From NCBI GenBank assembly GCA_902491895.1, contig CABUJH010000011.1:1-46682 (forward strand): a stretch of DNA of 46,682 nt. Reading direction: 5' to 3'. Positions 15,587 to 24,232 of the stretch are shown here, in pieces. Under the pieces are notes generated by a model. It ran no database searches. It had not been told where the DNA came from and worked only from the letters and a program-made list of their open reading frames with translations. The DNA is from an uncultured Collinsella sp. (lineage in GTDB: Bacteria > Actinomycetota > Coriobacteriia > Coriobacteriales > Coriobacteriaceae). Numbering within the stretch: position 1 is the stretch's first letter; each line of letters starts with the position of its first letter. The translations under genes and the position numbers were made by a program.

Positions 15587-16897
15587 ATGAGCCAGTTCAT
15601 CAACAACCCCGAGCACACCTTTGGTTTCGATACCCTGCAGCTTCACGTTGGCCAGGAGAGCGCCGATCCCGCATCCGACTCCCGCGCCGTGCCTATCTAC
15701 CAGACCACGAGCTATGTGTTCCGCAACTCCCAGCACGCCGCCGATCGCTTTGGTCTTGCCGACGCCGGTAACATCTACGGCCGTCTGACCAACTCCACCC
15801 AGGGCGTCTTCGAGGACCGTATCGCCGCACTCGAGGGTGGTGTGGCAGGTCTTGCCGTCGCCTCCGGTGCTGCTGCCATCACCTATACCCTGCAGGCTCT
15901 TGCCCAGGCCGGTGACCACGTGGTGGCTCAGAAGACCATCTACGGTGGCTCCTACAACCTGCTGGAGCATACGCTCTCCCAGTTTGGCGTCGAGACCACC
16001 TTCGTCGATGCCCACAACCTGGACGAGGTCGAGGGCGCCATCAAGGACAACACCACGGTCATCTACCTCGAGACGCTCGGCAACCCCAACTCCGACATCC
16101 CCAACATCGACGCCATCTCCGAGATCGCCAAGAAGCACGGTTTACCGGTTGTCGTCGACAACACCTTCGGCACCCCGTATCTGTTCCGTCCGCTGGAGCA
16201 TGGTGCCAACATCGTCGTCCACTCCGCAACCAAGTTTATCGGCGGCCACGGCACCTCGCTGGGCGGTGTGATCGTCGACGGCGGTAACTTCGATTGGAAG
16301 GCGAGCGGCAAGTATGAGCAGATTGCCGAGCCCAACCCCTCCTACCATGGCGTCTCGTTTGCCGAGGCTGCCGGTCCCGCCGCCTTCGCAACCTATGTCC
16401 GCGCCATCCTGCTGCGTGACGAGGGCGCCTGCATCAGCCCGTTCAACGCTTGGATCCTGCTCCAGGGCACCGAGACTCTGTCGCTGCGCGTTGACCGTCA
16501 TGTCGAGAACACCAAGAAGGTCGTTGAGTTCCTGGCTGGTGATAGCCATGTCGCCAAGGTGAACCACCCGAGCCTGTCTGAGCACCCCGATCACGAGCTC
16601 TATCAGAAGTACTTCCCCAACGGCGGTGCCTCGATCTTTACCTTTGAGATTAAGGGTGGCCAGGAGGCAGCTTGGAAGTTCATCGATCATCTGCAGGTCT
16701 TCTCGCTGCTCGCCAACGTGGCCGACGTCAAGTCGCTCGTCGTGCACCCGGCTACCACCACGCACTCCCAGCTCTCTGCCGAGGAGCTCGCCGAGCAGAA
16801 CATCACGCCCTCCACGATCCGTCTTTCCATCGGTACCGAGAACGCCGAGGATATCATTTGGGATCTGAAGCAGGCCTTCGCCGCGCTGGACGAGTAA
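15587..16897 (+). CDS. metY: O-acetylhomoserine sulfhydrylase (PLP enzyme)
   Basis: Makes homocysteine from O-acetylhomoserine and sulfide, the direct-sulfhydrylation route to methionine. The 436-residue protein is full length. It has the Cys/Met-metabolism PLP fold: FDTLQLHVGQE at the start, YGRLTNST, and the PLP-binding Lys in VHSATKFIGGHG. The C-terminal part contains HPATTTHSQL and IRLSIGTEN. AAGGAG lies nine bases before the ATG. A LysR gene faces away and a strong terminator follows at 16958. Confidence 0.96.
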   Translation: MSQFINNPEHTFGFDTLQLHVGQESADPASDSRAVPIYQTTSYVFRNSQHAADRFGLADAGNIYGRLTNSTQGVFEDRIAALEGGVAGLAVASGAAAITYTLQALAQAGDHVVAQKTIYGGSYNLLEHTLSQFGVETTFVDAHNLDEVEGAIKDNTTVIYLETLGNPNSDIPNIDAISEIAKKHGLPVVVDNTFGTPYLFRPLEHGANIVVHSATKFIGGHGTSLGGVIVDGGNFDWKASGKYEQIAEPNPSYHGVSFAEAAGPAAFATYVRAILLRDEGACISPFNAWILLQGTETLSLRVDRHVENTKKVVEFLAGDSHVAKVNHPSLSEHPDHELYQKYFPNGGASIFTFEIKGGQEAAWKFIDHLQVFSLLANVADVKSLVVHPATTTHSQLSAEELAEQNITPSTIRLSIGTENAEDIIWDLKQAFAALDE

Positions 16898-16957
16898 GGC
16901 GACTTGTGCAAGGACCCCTTGCGACTCGATAGGTATAACTGCATAAAATGCCTGCTC

Positions 16958-16998
16958 AAGGCGCCTGTGCGAACAATGGTTGCACAGGCGCCTTTTTT
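16958..16998 (+). terminator. Strong terminator after metY
   Basis: A 13-bp stem (GGCGCCTGTGC with GCACAGGCGCC plus A-T closing pairs) is followed by six T. Confidence 0.93.
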
Positions 16999-17209
16999 GC
17001 ATAGAGCGGGTGCAAAAACAGGGTTTTTGGCATGCTTTATGCAATCGAGATGTGGAAAACTCCTGTTAAGAGGATGTGAGTTTTACGCAATTGACGTGCG
17101 CCTTTTGAGTAAAAACGCAGGTCGCGATTTGCTCGGGGTACTATGCAGCGCAATCGAATCACACGCAGCTCAAACGCAGCAAAAACGCACTACGGAGGTT
17201 TCCAGCTAC
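16999..17209. other. Upstream region of the secreted barrel protein
   Basis: Together with the metY terminator this makes a gene-free gap of about 310 bases. A -10-like TACTAT lies near 17140 without a clear -35. The sequence repeats ACGCA several times between 17150 and 17190. No c-di-AMP riboswitch consensus is visible. Confidence 0.35.
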
Positions 17210-17983
17210 ATGAGGATCGATTCACGAAAACCGAAAGCCGCCGCCCTTTCCGCCGCTCTGACCGTGGCACTTTTGGCGGGCGCCGGTGCAACTGATGCCC
17301 ACGCGGCAACACTATCCGATACGGTTGGATCTACGCCGTCCGAGACGACGCTGGTACAGCCCGTTGACTATCGCGGCGATGGTTATGGTTCCATGCAGGA
17401 GTGGAACGCCTCGATGGAGGCCAAGCGCGATTCCCTGGAGATGCGCGCTCAGATCATCATGAATATGTATGGCGACTATGCCACCGATGACGAGCGCGCT
17501 GTGCTGCAGGGTTGCATCGACGGTGCGGGTAGCCTGTTGACGATGGGGAAGGTCGACGCCAAGTCGACCGAGCTCGATGAGCTGCGCACTGCGCTTGAGG
17601 ATGCCAAGCGCGAAGCGCTCGAGGCTGCCGCCGAGGCGGAGGCTGCCGAGGTCGCCCAGGCTTCGTACTACAACGCCGGTTACACTCCGTCCTACGCGTC
17701 TGCCGCGTCCTACGCGAACGGATCGGGCCTGACGCGCTCTGCGGGTGTCAATAACTACAACGGGCGCCGCGAGACCTATTACAGCAGCAATGTGCTTTAT
17801 CACTATCGCACGGGCGAATGGACTCAGGATTCTGAGGGCTTTTGGCGCGATTCCGACGGCTATTACGTTGTTGCCGCGGGCGATATGGCCCAGGGCTCGA
17901 CCTTTACGGGCTCCAAGGGTGATTGCAAGGTCTATGACTCCGGCTGCGCTGCCGGAACCACCGACTACTACACTGGCTGGTAA
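17210..17983 (+). CDS. Secreted protein with 3D/RlpA-like C-terminal domain
   Basis: A 257-residue exported protein. The signal peptide runs from the basic MRIDSRKPK through AALTVALLAGAGA to cleavage after DAHA. The middle (about 100-160) is a charged helical stretch rich in Ala and Glu, likely coiled coil. The C-terminal 75 residues, with RRETYYSS, GFWRDSDGYYVVAAG and KVYDSGCA, resemble the double-psi barrel domain of Gram-positive 3D/RlpA-like wall proteins, which may cut or bind peptidoglycan. ATG 17210 has GGAGG 11 bases upstream. Domain assignment is by eye and only moderately sure. Confidence 0.7.
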   Translation: MRIDSRKPKAAALSAALTVALLAGAGATDAHAATLSDTVGSTPSETTLVQPVDYRGDGYGSMQEWNASMEAKRDSLEMRAQIIMNMYGDYATDDERAVLQGCIDGAGSLLTMGKVDAKSTELDELRTALEDAKREALEAAAEAEAAEVAQASYYNAGYTPSYASAASYANGSGLTRSAGVNNYNGRRETYYSSNVLYHYRTGEWTQDSEGFWRDSDGYYVVAAGDMAQGSTFTGSKGDCKVYDSGCAAGTTDYYTGW

Positions 17984-18010
17984 TTTTTCTGCATCACGGA
18001 TATTTGGCGG

Positions 18011-18054
18011 ACGGGCGTCTTTACCGAGCTTTAGGGCAACGTAAGGACGCCCGT
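18011..18054 (+). terminator. Hairpin after the secreted protein gene
   Basis: ACGGGCGTC at 18011-18019 pairs with GACGCCCGT at 18046-18054. Only TCTATG follows, so as a terminator it is weak. Confidence 0.45.
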
Positions 18055-18169
18055 TCTATGTATGCGTTTGAGTTAACAGAGCCCTTACCGTGGCGGTACG
18101 CTGGGCGTATGGATGCGGGGCACACTGGTTCTTGAGAAATAAGGTCTTTCTCTTGGAGGAAGTGGTCTT

Positions 18170-18376
18170 GTGAATGCTCGAGATATTGCCGTTGCCGCCA
18201 TTGCATTGACGCTTGGTTGCCTTGGTCCTACGGCCGCGCTCGTCGCAGGTGTGCAGGGGTCTTGTGGGGCTGCCTCTATTGTGGTCGGCGCGTTGATCGC
18301 GGCCGCGCTGCTGGGAAGTGCGGGTGTAGTCCTTTGTCGCGACGATGAGGGGCAGGCGTCGGAGTCGCAGCTCTAA
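18170..18376 (+). CDS. Small two-helix membrane protein, unknown function
   Basis: A 68-residue protein with two hydrophobic segments (about residues 7-28 and 34-56, rich in Ala, Gly and Val) and a short acidic tail. GTG 18170 is preceded by GGAGGA nine bases upstream, which supports translation. I recognise no family. It lies alone between the secreted protein and the convergent PanE-like gene. Confidence 0.65.
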   Translation: MNARDIAVAAIALTLGCLGPTAALVAGVQGSCGAASIVVGALIAAALLGSAGVVLCRDDEGQASESQL

Positions 18377-18408
18377 CCGTTGTGAAGCTGATTTTTGGCC
18401 AAAGATGA

Positions 18409-18450
18409 AAAAGGAAGCCGCTGCGAGGGGAGTGCCCCTTGCGGCGGCTT
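18409..18450 (-). terminator. Terminator of the PanE-like gene
   Basis: AAGCCGC at 18415-18421 pairs with GCGGCTT at 18444-18450, with a second AGGGG/CCCCT stem inside. On the minus strand the hairpin is followed by CCTTTTTC. It may serve the convergent small membrane protein gene as well. Confidence 0.7.
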
Positions 18451-18485
18451 TGCCATTGGATCTGTTGGCTGCAGTATGCCGAGCA

Positions 18486-19400
18486 CTACCAGCTGCTTTC
18501 TATTTCGCGAATCCTCTGGTAGAGCCAATCGTTTTGCGGCACTTGGATATCGTGTTTGGCGGCCAGGCGGCAAATGGTGCCCGCGAACTCCTCGACTTCG
18601 GTTTTTCGTTGTGCGATGCGGTCCTGCGCCATCGAGGGCATACCGGCGGGGTCGATTCCCTCGATGAGGTGCACCATTTGCGTCAGATCTGCCTCGGTCA
18701 GCTCAACGCCCTCGGCGTTGGCGACCGCAAGCGTCTCGCGCATGGCGGAGACAAAACAGCGGCGCTGCTCGGAGCCCGGCTCCGTGGCGCTTCCGTAGGT
18801 CCCGCCGTAGGCCATGCAGGTCTGGTTGATGCCGTCGTTGAGCATGAGTTTGGCCCACATGCGGTGCGCAATGTCGCTCTCGACGGTATGGGCGATGCCG
18901 CAGCGCGTATAGAGCTCGTCGATAGCGGCGACGGTCGCGGGGTCCGTGCCGGCCGCCGCGCCAAAGCGGATCTCGCCCGCATTGGTAAAGGTGAGCGCGC
19001 CGTTGAGGAACACGGCGTCCATGCCCTGGCAGATACCAAGAACGGTATGCTCCCAGCCAAAGCGTTCGGCAATCTTTTGCTCGCTCGTAATGCCGTTGCA
19101 CAGCGAGGCGATGAGCGTGTTGGGTCCCACGACACGCTCCATAGTCTTGAGTGCTTGGTCGAGACCGGTGGTCTTGACTGTCAGGATGACCAGATCGGCG
19201 GGCGTCGCCTCGCTGGCGCGGACGGACGTGAGATCGCAGGGCTTGCCGTTGACAGTGAGCGCATCGCCCGCGTGACGCTCAAAACGGGTGTCATCCATAA
19301 CGTATTCGACGGCGTCATTGCCGAGGGCCTTGGCAATCATGCTGCCGTAGAGCAGGCCGACGCCGCCCTTGCCGATAAAAGCGACCTTGTTGATCTGCAT
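18486..19400 (-). CDS. panE: 2-dehydropantoate 2-reductase (PanE/ApbA family)
   Basis: A NADPH-dependent ketopantoate reductase-type enzyme of 304 residues, which in pantothenate synthesis makes pantoate. The Rossmann motif is KVAFIGKGGVGLLYG, followed by LVILTVKTTGLDQAL with the catalytic-region Lys. The C-terminal helical domain has MWAKLMLNDGINQTC and the family SMAQDRIAQRKTEVEEFAG. ATG 19400 has GGGGAG eight bases upstream. Family members also act on other 2-keto acids, so the substrate is not certain. Confidence 0.87.
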   Translation of the reverse strand: MQINKVAFIGKGGVGLLYGSMIAKALGNDAVEYVMDDTRFERHAGDALTVNGKPCDLTSVRASEATPADLVILTVKTTGLDQALKTMERVVGPNTLIASLCNGITSEQKIAERFGWEHTVLGICQGMDAVFLNGALTFTNAGEIRFGAAAGTDPATVAAIDELYTRCGIAHTVESDIAHRMWAKLMLNDGINQTCMAYGGTYGSATEPGSEQRRCFVSAMRETLAVANAEGVELTEADLTQMVHLIEGIDPAGMPSMAQDRIAQRKTEVEEFAGTICRLAAKHDIQVPQNDWLYQRIREIESSW

Positions 19401-19418
19401 GTGAATCATCTCCCCATA

Positions 19419-19445
19419 TAAAAGGCGCCCGCGTAAGGGGCGCCT
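19419..19445 (-). terminator. Terminator between the 64-residue gene and panE
   Basis: AGGCGCCC/GGGCGCCT form a perfect 8-bp stem; on the minus strand TTTTAT follows. Confidence 0.75.
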
Positions 19446-19523
19446 GATGGATTGTATGCTGCTAGGGTGATTGGTGGGTGCGCGGGGCGGCTGTTATAAA
19501 AAAGAAACTATTGCGCTGTGCGC

Positions 19524-19718
19524 TTATGCAGCGGGGCAGACCGCAAAAACGCGTGCGGGATATCCAACACCATCACGGACCTTAGGGAAGGTGCAGAAGA
19601 TGACGGCGCCTGTGGCAGGAAGCTCGTCCAGATGGTCCATGGCCTCGATCTGATAGCGGTCGACCGAGAGGATGTACTGCTCGCCGGGGTAGGGGTAGGC
19701 ATCCTCGCGCGTGGTCAC
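19524..19718 (-). CDS. Small conserved-looking protein, unknown function
   Basis: A 64-residue soluble protein starting at GTG 19718 with AAAGGAGG six bases upstream. It has a tyrosine-rich start (YPYPGEQYILSVDRY) and ends in ARVFAVCPAA. I recognise no family. A terminator separates it from panE downstream, so it is its own unit. The strong ribosome site is the main support. Confidence 0.6.
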   Translation of the reverse strand: MTTREDAYPYPGEQYILSVDRYQIEAMDHLDELPATGAVIFCTFPKVRDGVGYPARVFAVCPAA

Positions 19719-19881
19719 GCTCGCCTCCTTTCATCGGGCTTTTTGCTGATGTTAAAGCGGTGCCGTGACGGCTCGATTTCTGCTGCGTTACGATACGTTC
19801 TCGATTGCGATTCCACGATGTTTCGGCTGCGTGACCATTGTGTTTCGCCTTGCCGGGGCGCTGATGGCGAAGGGAGGGGCC

Positions 19882-21072
19882 GTGCAATACCGTGTTGACC
19901 CCAAAAGTGGTAACCGAATATCCGCTCTGGGTCTGGGCTGCATGAGGTTTCCCGGTGCGCCGGGACACCCCGATGCGAAGACGGCCGATGCCATCATCTC
20001 CCGCGCGGTGGAGCAGGGGATTAACTACCTGGACACGGCCTATCTCTATCCCGGCAACGAGGCGTGCGTGGGTGCGTCGCTTGAGCGCCTGGGCTTGCGC
20101 GACCAGGTTTTGCTCGCAACCAAGCTGCCGCATGCTTCGTGCAAATGCGCGGAGGATTTCGACCGGTTCTTCGACGAGCAACTGCGCCGCCTACGGACCG
20201 ACCATATCGACTATTACCTCATGCATAACATTACCTCGCCCGCCCAGTGGGAACGTGTGGTGGCGTTGGGCATTGAGGACTGGATCGCGTGTCAAAAGGC
20301 GGCGGGGCGCATTCGCCAGATTGGTTTTTCGTACCACGGCAGCGCGGTGGATTTCCTGACGATGCTTGACGCATATGACTGGGATTTTTGCCAGATCCAG
20401 TACAATTACGCTGGAGAGCGATATCAGGCGGGAACAGCGGGGCTCATGGCCGCCGCCGAGCGAGGCCTCGCGGTGTTTGTGATGGAGCCGCTGCTGGGCG
20501 GGCGTTTAGCGGGCAAGCTGCCGCCACGGGCCCGCGCTGTGCTCGATAGTGCCCGTGACCCGCATTTGCTCACTCCTGCCGCCTGGGGTCTTTCGTGGGT
20601 GTGGAATCATCCTCAGGTGACGATGCTGCTTTCGGGTATGACCGATACCGCGCAGGTGGATGAGAATTCGTCACTGGCAGACCTCGCGTTGCCGAATTCG
20701 ATGACTGCCAACCAGCTCGACACGATCGCGCACGTGCTGGATGAGTTTGAAAAATCGAATCGCGTGCCCTGCACGGGATGCGGCTATTGCATGCCGTGCC
20801 CTAAAGGCATCAATATCCCTGGATGTTTTGCCGCCTACAACGCAAGCTATGCGCACAGCTGGTTTACGGGGCTGTCTCAATACTTTACGGCGAGCGCGGT
20901 GCGCACAAGCGAGCCCAAGTTGGTGAGCAATTGCGTCAAATGCGGCAAATGCGCGCGGCACTGCCCACAGCACATCGATATTCCCGAGTGTCTCGACGAT
21001 GTGCGCCGACGTTTCCAGCCTGGTCCCGTGACGGCGGTGCTTAAGGCCTTCGGCAAAACACGCTCCTCATGA
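19882..21072 (+). CDS. Aldo/keto reductase with C-terminal ferredoxin domain
   Basis: A 396-residue fusion of an aldo/keto reductase barrel and a bacterial ferredoxin domain. The barrel has LGLGCMRFP, the catalytic Asp/Tyr region NYLDTAYLYPG, Lys in ATKLPH and the HNI segment. Two iron-sulfur motifs follow: CTGCGYCMPCP near residue 300 and CVKCGKCARHCP near 354, each fit for a 4Fe-4S cluster. Such proteins are common in anaerobes; electron donor and substrate are unknown. GTG 19882 is chosen because GGGAGG lies five bases upstream; ATG 19864 is an alternative. Confidence 0.9.
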   Translation: MQYRVDPKSGNRISALGLGCMRFPGAPGHPDAKTADAIISRAVEQGINYLDTAYLYPGNEACVGASLERLGLRDQVLLATKLPHASCKCAEDFDRFFDEQLRRLRTDHIDYYLMHNITSPAQWERVVALGIEDWIACQKAAGRIRQIGFSYHGSAVDFLTMLDAYDWDFCQIQYNYAGERYQAGTAGLMAAAERGLAVFVMEPLLGGRLAGKLPPRARAVLDSARDPHLLTPAAWGLSWVWNHPQVTMLLSGMTDTAQVDENSSLADLALPNSMTANQLDTIAHVLDEFEKSNRVPCTGCGYCMPCPKGINIPGCFAAYNASYAHSWFTGLSQYFTASAVRTSEPKLVSNCVKCGKCARHCPQHIDIPECLDDVRRRFQPGPVTAVLKAFGKTRSS

Positions 21073-21084
21073 CCCTTTTATATC

Positions 21085-21147
21085 TTGTGATGGAATAGTT
21101 CCTGTTTGCGGCAGAATAAGGCATCAACAGGAACTATTTCACCGCAA
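21085..21147 (+). repeat. Leader hairpin A (22-bp stem, 19-base loop)
   Basis: Bases 21085-21106 pair with 21126-21147 at 21 of 22 positions, counting wobbles. The loop contains GCAGAATAAGGC. The hairpin ends six bases before the ribosome site of the Gfo/Idh gene. It is homologous to hairpin B at 22252-22314: the flanks CCCTTTTATA and CGCAACTGATG and most of the loop match, while stem positions 14-17 differ on both sides and stay paired. Confidence 0.85.
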
Positions 21148-21163
21148 CTGATGGGAGGCTATC

Positions 21164-22183
21164 GTGGGTGACCGAGGTTTACGAAATGATTCGCGTGAGG
21201 TTCGTTGGGGCATTTTGGGCGCTGGGCACATTTCTCATCGATTTGCATCGTCGCTCAAGAAGGCCGACGGGGCACGGCTGGTGGCTGCGGCCGGCCGCAC
21301 TCCTGCACATGTCGAGGAATTTTGCCGAGCGTTTTCGATCGATGCTGCGCATGGCCATGCCTCGGTCGACGATAACGGCAATGCGGCTTATGACGCGCTG
21401 ATTGCCGACCCCGATGTCGACGCAATCTACTTGGCTCTTCCGCATGGCATGCATACGCGTTGGGCCTGTCGCGCGCTGCGCGCCGGAAAGGCCGTGCTGT
21501 GCGAAAAGCCGGCCGTTTTGAGTGAGGAAGAGGCTCTCTCGATTGCCTCCACCTCTCGCGAGCGCGGCGTGCTGTTTATGGAGGCGATGAAGAATCGGTT
21601 TTGCCCGATGCGCACTCGCGTGAAGGACTTGCTTGCGTCGGGTGAGCTTGGCCGTATTGTCTCGATTGAAAGCGTGCAAAAGCTCGATTACGGCGAGCCT
21701 CCTTCGGGCTATCTGCTTGATCCGTTGCAGGGCGGCTGTCTATATGACATGGGCTGCTATGCGGTCGGTTGGTTTGAGGATTTGCTCGCGGGCGCGTGCG
21801 AGGTTTCGTCCCGTGAAGTTCGCTGGCGTGACGTGTCAGGCGGCCGCGTCGATTGGGCCGATGAGATCCATATGAGCGTCGGCGGTATACCCATTCATAT
21901 GGTGTGCGATGGCAAGGCAGCATATGAAAGCCGCTTAACGATTGCCTGTGAGCGGGGCTCGTTGGAAATCGAGCGTCTCCATCGCCCCGAGCTCGCCCAT
22001 GTGAAGTATTCCGACGGTCGAGTACTCGAAATCGATGCACCATTTGAAGTCGATGATTTTTACGGTGAGGCGTCGCATGCGACGCAGCTCATTCAGGCGG
22101 GGAAACTCGAAAGCCCCATCATGTCCCTAGCCGCCACACAGCGCTGTGCGCACATCATCGATGCGATTCGCTTGAAACTTTAG
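21164..22183 (+). CDS. Gfo/Idh/MocA-family oxidoreductase
   Basis: A NAD(P)-dependent dehydrogenase of 339 residues, second of its family in the window. The Rossmann start is VRWGILGAGHISHRFASSL. It is followed by DAIYLALPHGMHTRWACRALRAGKAVLCEKP, containing the EKP motif, then GGCLYDMGCYAVGW in the C-terminal domain. It resembles trans-dihydrodiol/scyllo-inositol dehydrogenase-type members, but no substrate is clear. GTG 21164 has GGGAGG five bases upstream. A covarying hairpin precedes it. Confidence 0.9.
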   Translation: MGDRGLRNDSREVRWGILGAGHISHRFASSLKKADGARLVAAAGRTPAHVEEFCRAFSIDAAHGHASVDDNGNAAYDALIADPDVDAIYLALPHGMHTRWACRALRAGKAVLCEKPAVLSEEEALSIASTSRERGVLFMEAMKNRFCPMRTRVKDLLASGELGRIVSIESVQKLDYGEPPSGYLLDPLQGGCLYDMGCYAVGWFEDLLAGACEVSSREVRWRDVSGGRVDWADEIHMSVGGIPIHMVCDGKAAYESRLTIACERGSLEIERLHRPELAHVKYSDGRVLEIDAPFEVDDFYGEASHATQLIQAGKLESPIMSLAATQRCAHIIDAIRLKL

Positions 22184-22251
22184 GGCGTGGGGGCATGGCG
22201 CCAGCGCTTGGAATGCCTGGAGGCCTTTGCTCCTGATGCCCCTTTTATAAC

Positions 22252-22314
22252 TTGCGGTGGAATACGGTCTGTTTGCGCCAAAATAAGGCACCAATAGACC
22301 GTTTTTTTCCGCAA
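22252..22314 (+). repeat. Leader hairpin B (22-bp stem, 19-base loop)
   Basis: Bases 22252-22273 pair with 22293-22314 at 20 of 22 positions. The 19-base loop (containing CCAAAATAAGGC) is the same length as in hairpin A, and 15 or so of its bases match. The hairpin ends just before the ribosome site of the endonuclease IV gene. Confidence 0.85.
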
Positions 22315-22335
22315 CTGATGAGGAGGGAGCTGGAG

Positions 22336-23202
22336 ATGCTGACGATCGGGTGTCATCTTTCGACGACGAAGGGCTATCGGGCAATGGGGGAGACGGCGTT
22401 GTCCATTGGCGCCAATACCTTTGCGTTCTTTACGCGCAACCCGCGCGGTGGCAAGGCAAAAGAACTTGACATGGATGACGTGGCGGCTCTGCGCGAGCTT
22501 ATGTCGCAAAACGACTTTGGACCGCTGGTGGCGCATGCCCCGTATACCTACAACCCCTGTTCTGCCAAAGAGCGGGCGCGCGAGTTCGCCTTGGAGGCTA
22601 TGGCAGAGGACCTGCGGCGCATGGAGGCGCTGCCCGGCAACTACTACAACTTCCATCCCGGTGCGCATGTGGGGCAGGGCTCCGACGCCGGCATTCAGAT
22701 GATTGTCGACACCCTGTGCCAGGTGATGTTTGAGGGCCAGCAGACGACAGTGCTGCTCGAGACCATGGCCGGCAAGGGTACCGAGGTGGGCCGCAGCTTT
22801 GAGGAACTGGCGCTCATCATTGAGGGTGTTGCCGGCAAACGCCCCGAGCTGTCGTCCAAGCTGGGCGTTTGCCTAGACACTTGTCATGTGAGCGATGCCG
22901 GCTACGACATCATCCATGATCTGGACGGCGTACTCGACGAGTTCGACCGCGTGGTGGGTATCGATCGCTTGCATGCCGTACACATCAACGATTCGAAGAA
23001 CCCTTGTGGCGCCCATAAAGATCGTCACGAGTGCATCGGCAAGGGATACCTTGGCAGCGAGGAATTTGGTGGCGGTATGCAGGTTATGCAGAATATTGTA
23101 TCGAATGGCCACTTGCGTTCGCTGCCGTTTATTTTGGAGACTCCGAACGAACTTGCAGGTTATGCAACTGAAATTAGACTATTAAGGTCATTGCAGCAGT
23201 AA
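22336..23202 (+). CDS. nfo: Endonuclease IV (AP endonuclease)
   Basis: A zinc-dependent enzyme of base-excision repair that cuts DNA at abasic sites. The 288-residue TIM-barrel protein shows the three family signatures: FHPGAHVGQG, LLETMAGKG and, near the end, CLDTCHVSDAGYD with HINDSKNPCGAHKDRHECIGKG. These supply the His, Glu and Asp ligands of the three-zinc centre. ATG 22336 has GGAGGGAG upstream; earlier in-frame starts lie in the hairpin. The gene is preceded by leader hairpin B. Confidence 0.96.
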   Translation: MLTIGCHLSTTKGYRAMGETALSIGANTFAFFTRNPRGGKAKELDMDDVAALRELMSQNDFGPLVAHAPYTYNPCSAKERAREFALEAMAEDLRRMEALPGNYYNFHPGAHVGQGSDAGIQMIVDTLCQVMFEGQQTTVLLETMAGKGTEVGRSFEELALIIEGVAGKRPELSSKLGVCLDTCHVSDAGYDIIHDLDGVLDEFDRVVGIDRLHAVHINDSKNPCGAHKDRHECIGKGYLGSEEFGGGMQVMQNIVSNGHLRSLPFILETPNELAGYATEIRLLRSLQQ

Positions 23203-23263
23203 TGACTGTCACAAAGTAGAGTATTCCATTCACGTTATGGGTTTGTTTCAATCAGTTTTCTCA

Positions 23264-23292
23264 TTGCAGATTCGTAATTCCGGGTGCATAAT
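23264..23292 (+). promoter_or_regulatory. Promoter of the amino-acid ABC operon
   Basis: TTGCAG, a 17-base spacer and CATAAT. A short GACCTC/GAGGTC hairpin (23310-23331) lies in the leader before GGAAGGAG. Confidence 0.7.
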
Positions 23293-23349
23293 AGCCAACA
23301 GTTTTTGCAGACCTCTGAATCAAACGAGGTCACCGGAAGGAGACTGATT

Positions 23350-24210
23350 ATGAAGCTGAAGAAGCTTGGCGCATTTGCCGCCACGGGCGCTATGGCGCTC
23401 GCCCTCGCTCTGACGGGCTGCGGCTCGTCTAACGCCACCTCTGGTTCTGATGCCGGTTCCAGCAGCTCTGACGACGCTAAGGTCGAGAAGGTCGACGGCT
23501 CCAAGGAGTACGCGCTCGTCAAGGACGGTACGCTGACCGTCGGCACCTCTGCCGAGTACGCTCCGTTTGAGTACAAGGATGACAACGGCGATTATCAGGG
23601 CTTTGACCTTGAGCTCATCAAGGCTATCGGCGACAAGCTGGGCCTGGATGTCGAGTATGTCAACAATGACTTTGACACGCTGGTTCCGGGTGTCGCTTCG
23701 GGCGCCAAGTATGACGTCTCCATCGCGGCTATCACCGACACGCCCGAGCGTGAGAAGGAAGTCACTTTCTCTGATTCCTACTACATGGACGATCAGGCTA
23801 TCGTGACCAAGGTCGATAACACCGACATCACGGCCGACAACTACAGCGAGAAGCTCAACAACGCCGACGCTACCATCATCGTCCAGTCTGGCTCGACCGC
23901 CGAGTCCTTTGCCCAGGAGAACTTCCCCAAGGCCAAGATCGTCCCCTACAAGGACGCCACCGAGTGCTTCAGCGCCCTGCAGTCCGATAAGGGCGACGCC
24001 GTAGTCACCAACCGCTCCGTTGCCAGCCAGCTGACCGCCGAGCAGTTCAGCACCTGCCAGACCATTAAGCAGATCAGCACCGGCGAGGAGTACGCCATCG
24101 CCATCAACCAGGGCAACACCAAGCTCAAGGACGACATCAACCAGGCCATCAAGGACCTGACCGACGACGGTACCGTTGACGCCCTCATGGCTAAGTACAA
24201 CATCAAGTAA
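23350..24210 (+). CDS. Polar amino-acid ABC transporter, substrate-binding lipoprotein
   Basis: The extracellular receptor of an amino-acid importer, 286 residues. The lipoprotein signal ends in the lipobox LTGC at about residue 24, followed by a Ser-rich linker. The family 3 binding-protein domain contains LTVGTSAEYAPFEYKDDNGDYQGFDLELIKAIGDKLGL and DAVVTNRSV. AAGGAG precedes ATG 23350. Permease and ATPase genes follow, with a hairpin after this gene that probably lets the receptor be made in excess. Ligand identity (glutamine, arginine, cystine or other) is not resolved. Confidence 0.94.
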   Translation: MKLKKLGAFAATGAMALALALTGCGSSNATSGSDAGSSSSDDAKVEKVDGSKEYALVKDGTLTVGTSAEYAPFEYKDDNGDYQGFDLELIKAIGDKLGLDVEYVNNDFDTLVPGVASGAKYDVSIAAITDTPEREKEVTFSDSYYMDDQAIVTKVDNTDITADNYSEKLNNADATIIVQSGSTAESFAQENFPKAKIVPYKDATECFSALQSDKGDAVVTNRSVASQLTAEQFSTCQTIKQISTGEEYAIAINQGNTKLKDDINQAIKDLTDDGTVDALMAKYNIK

Positions 24211-24232
24211 AATAACTACTTGATTGCGCGCG

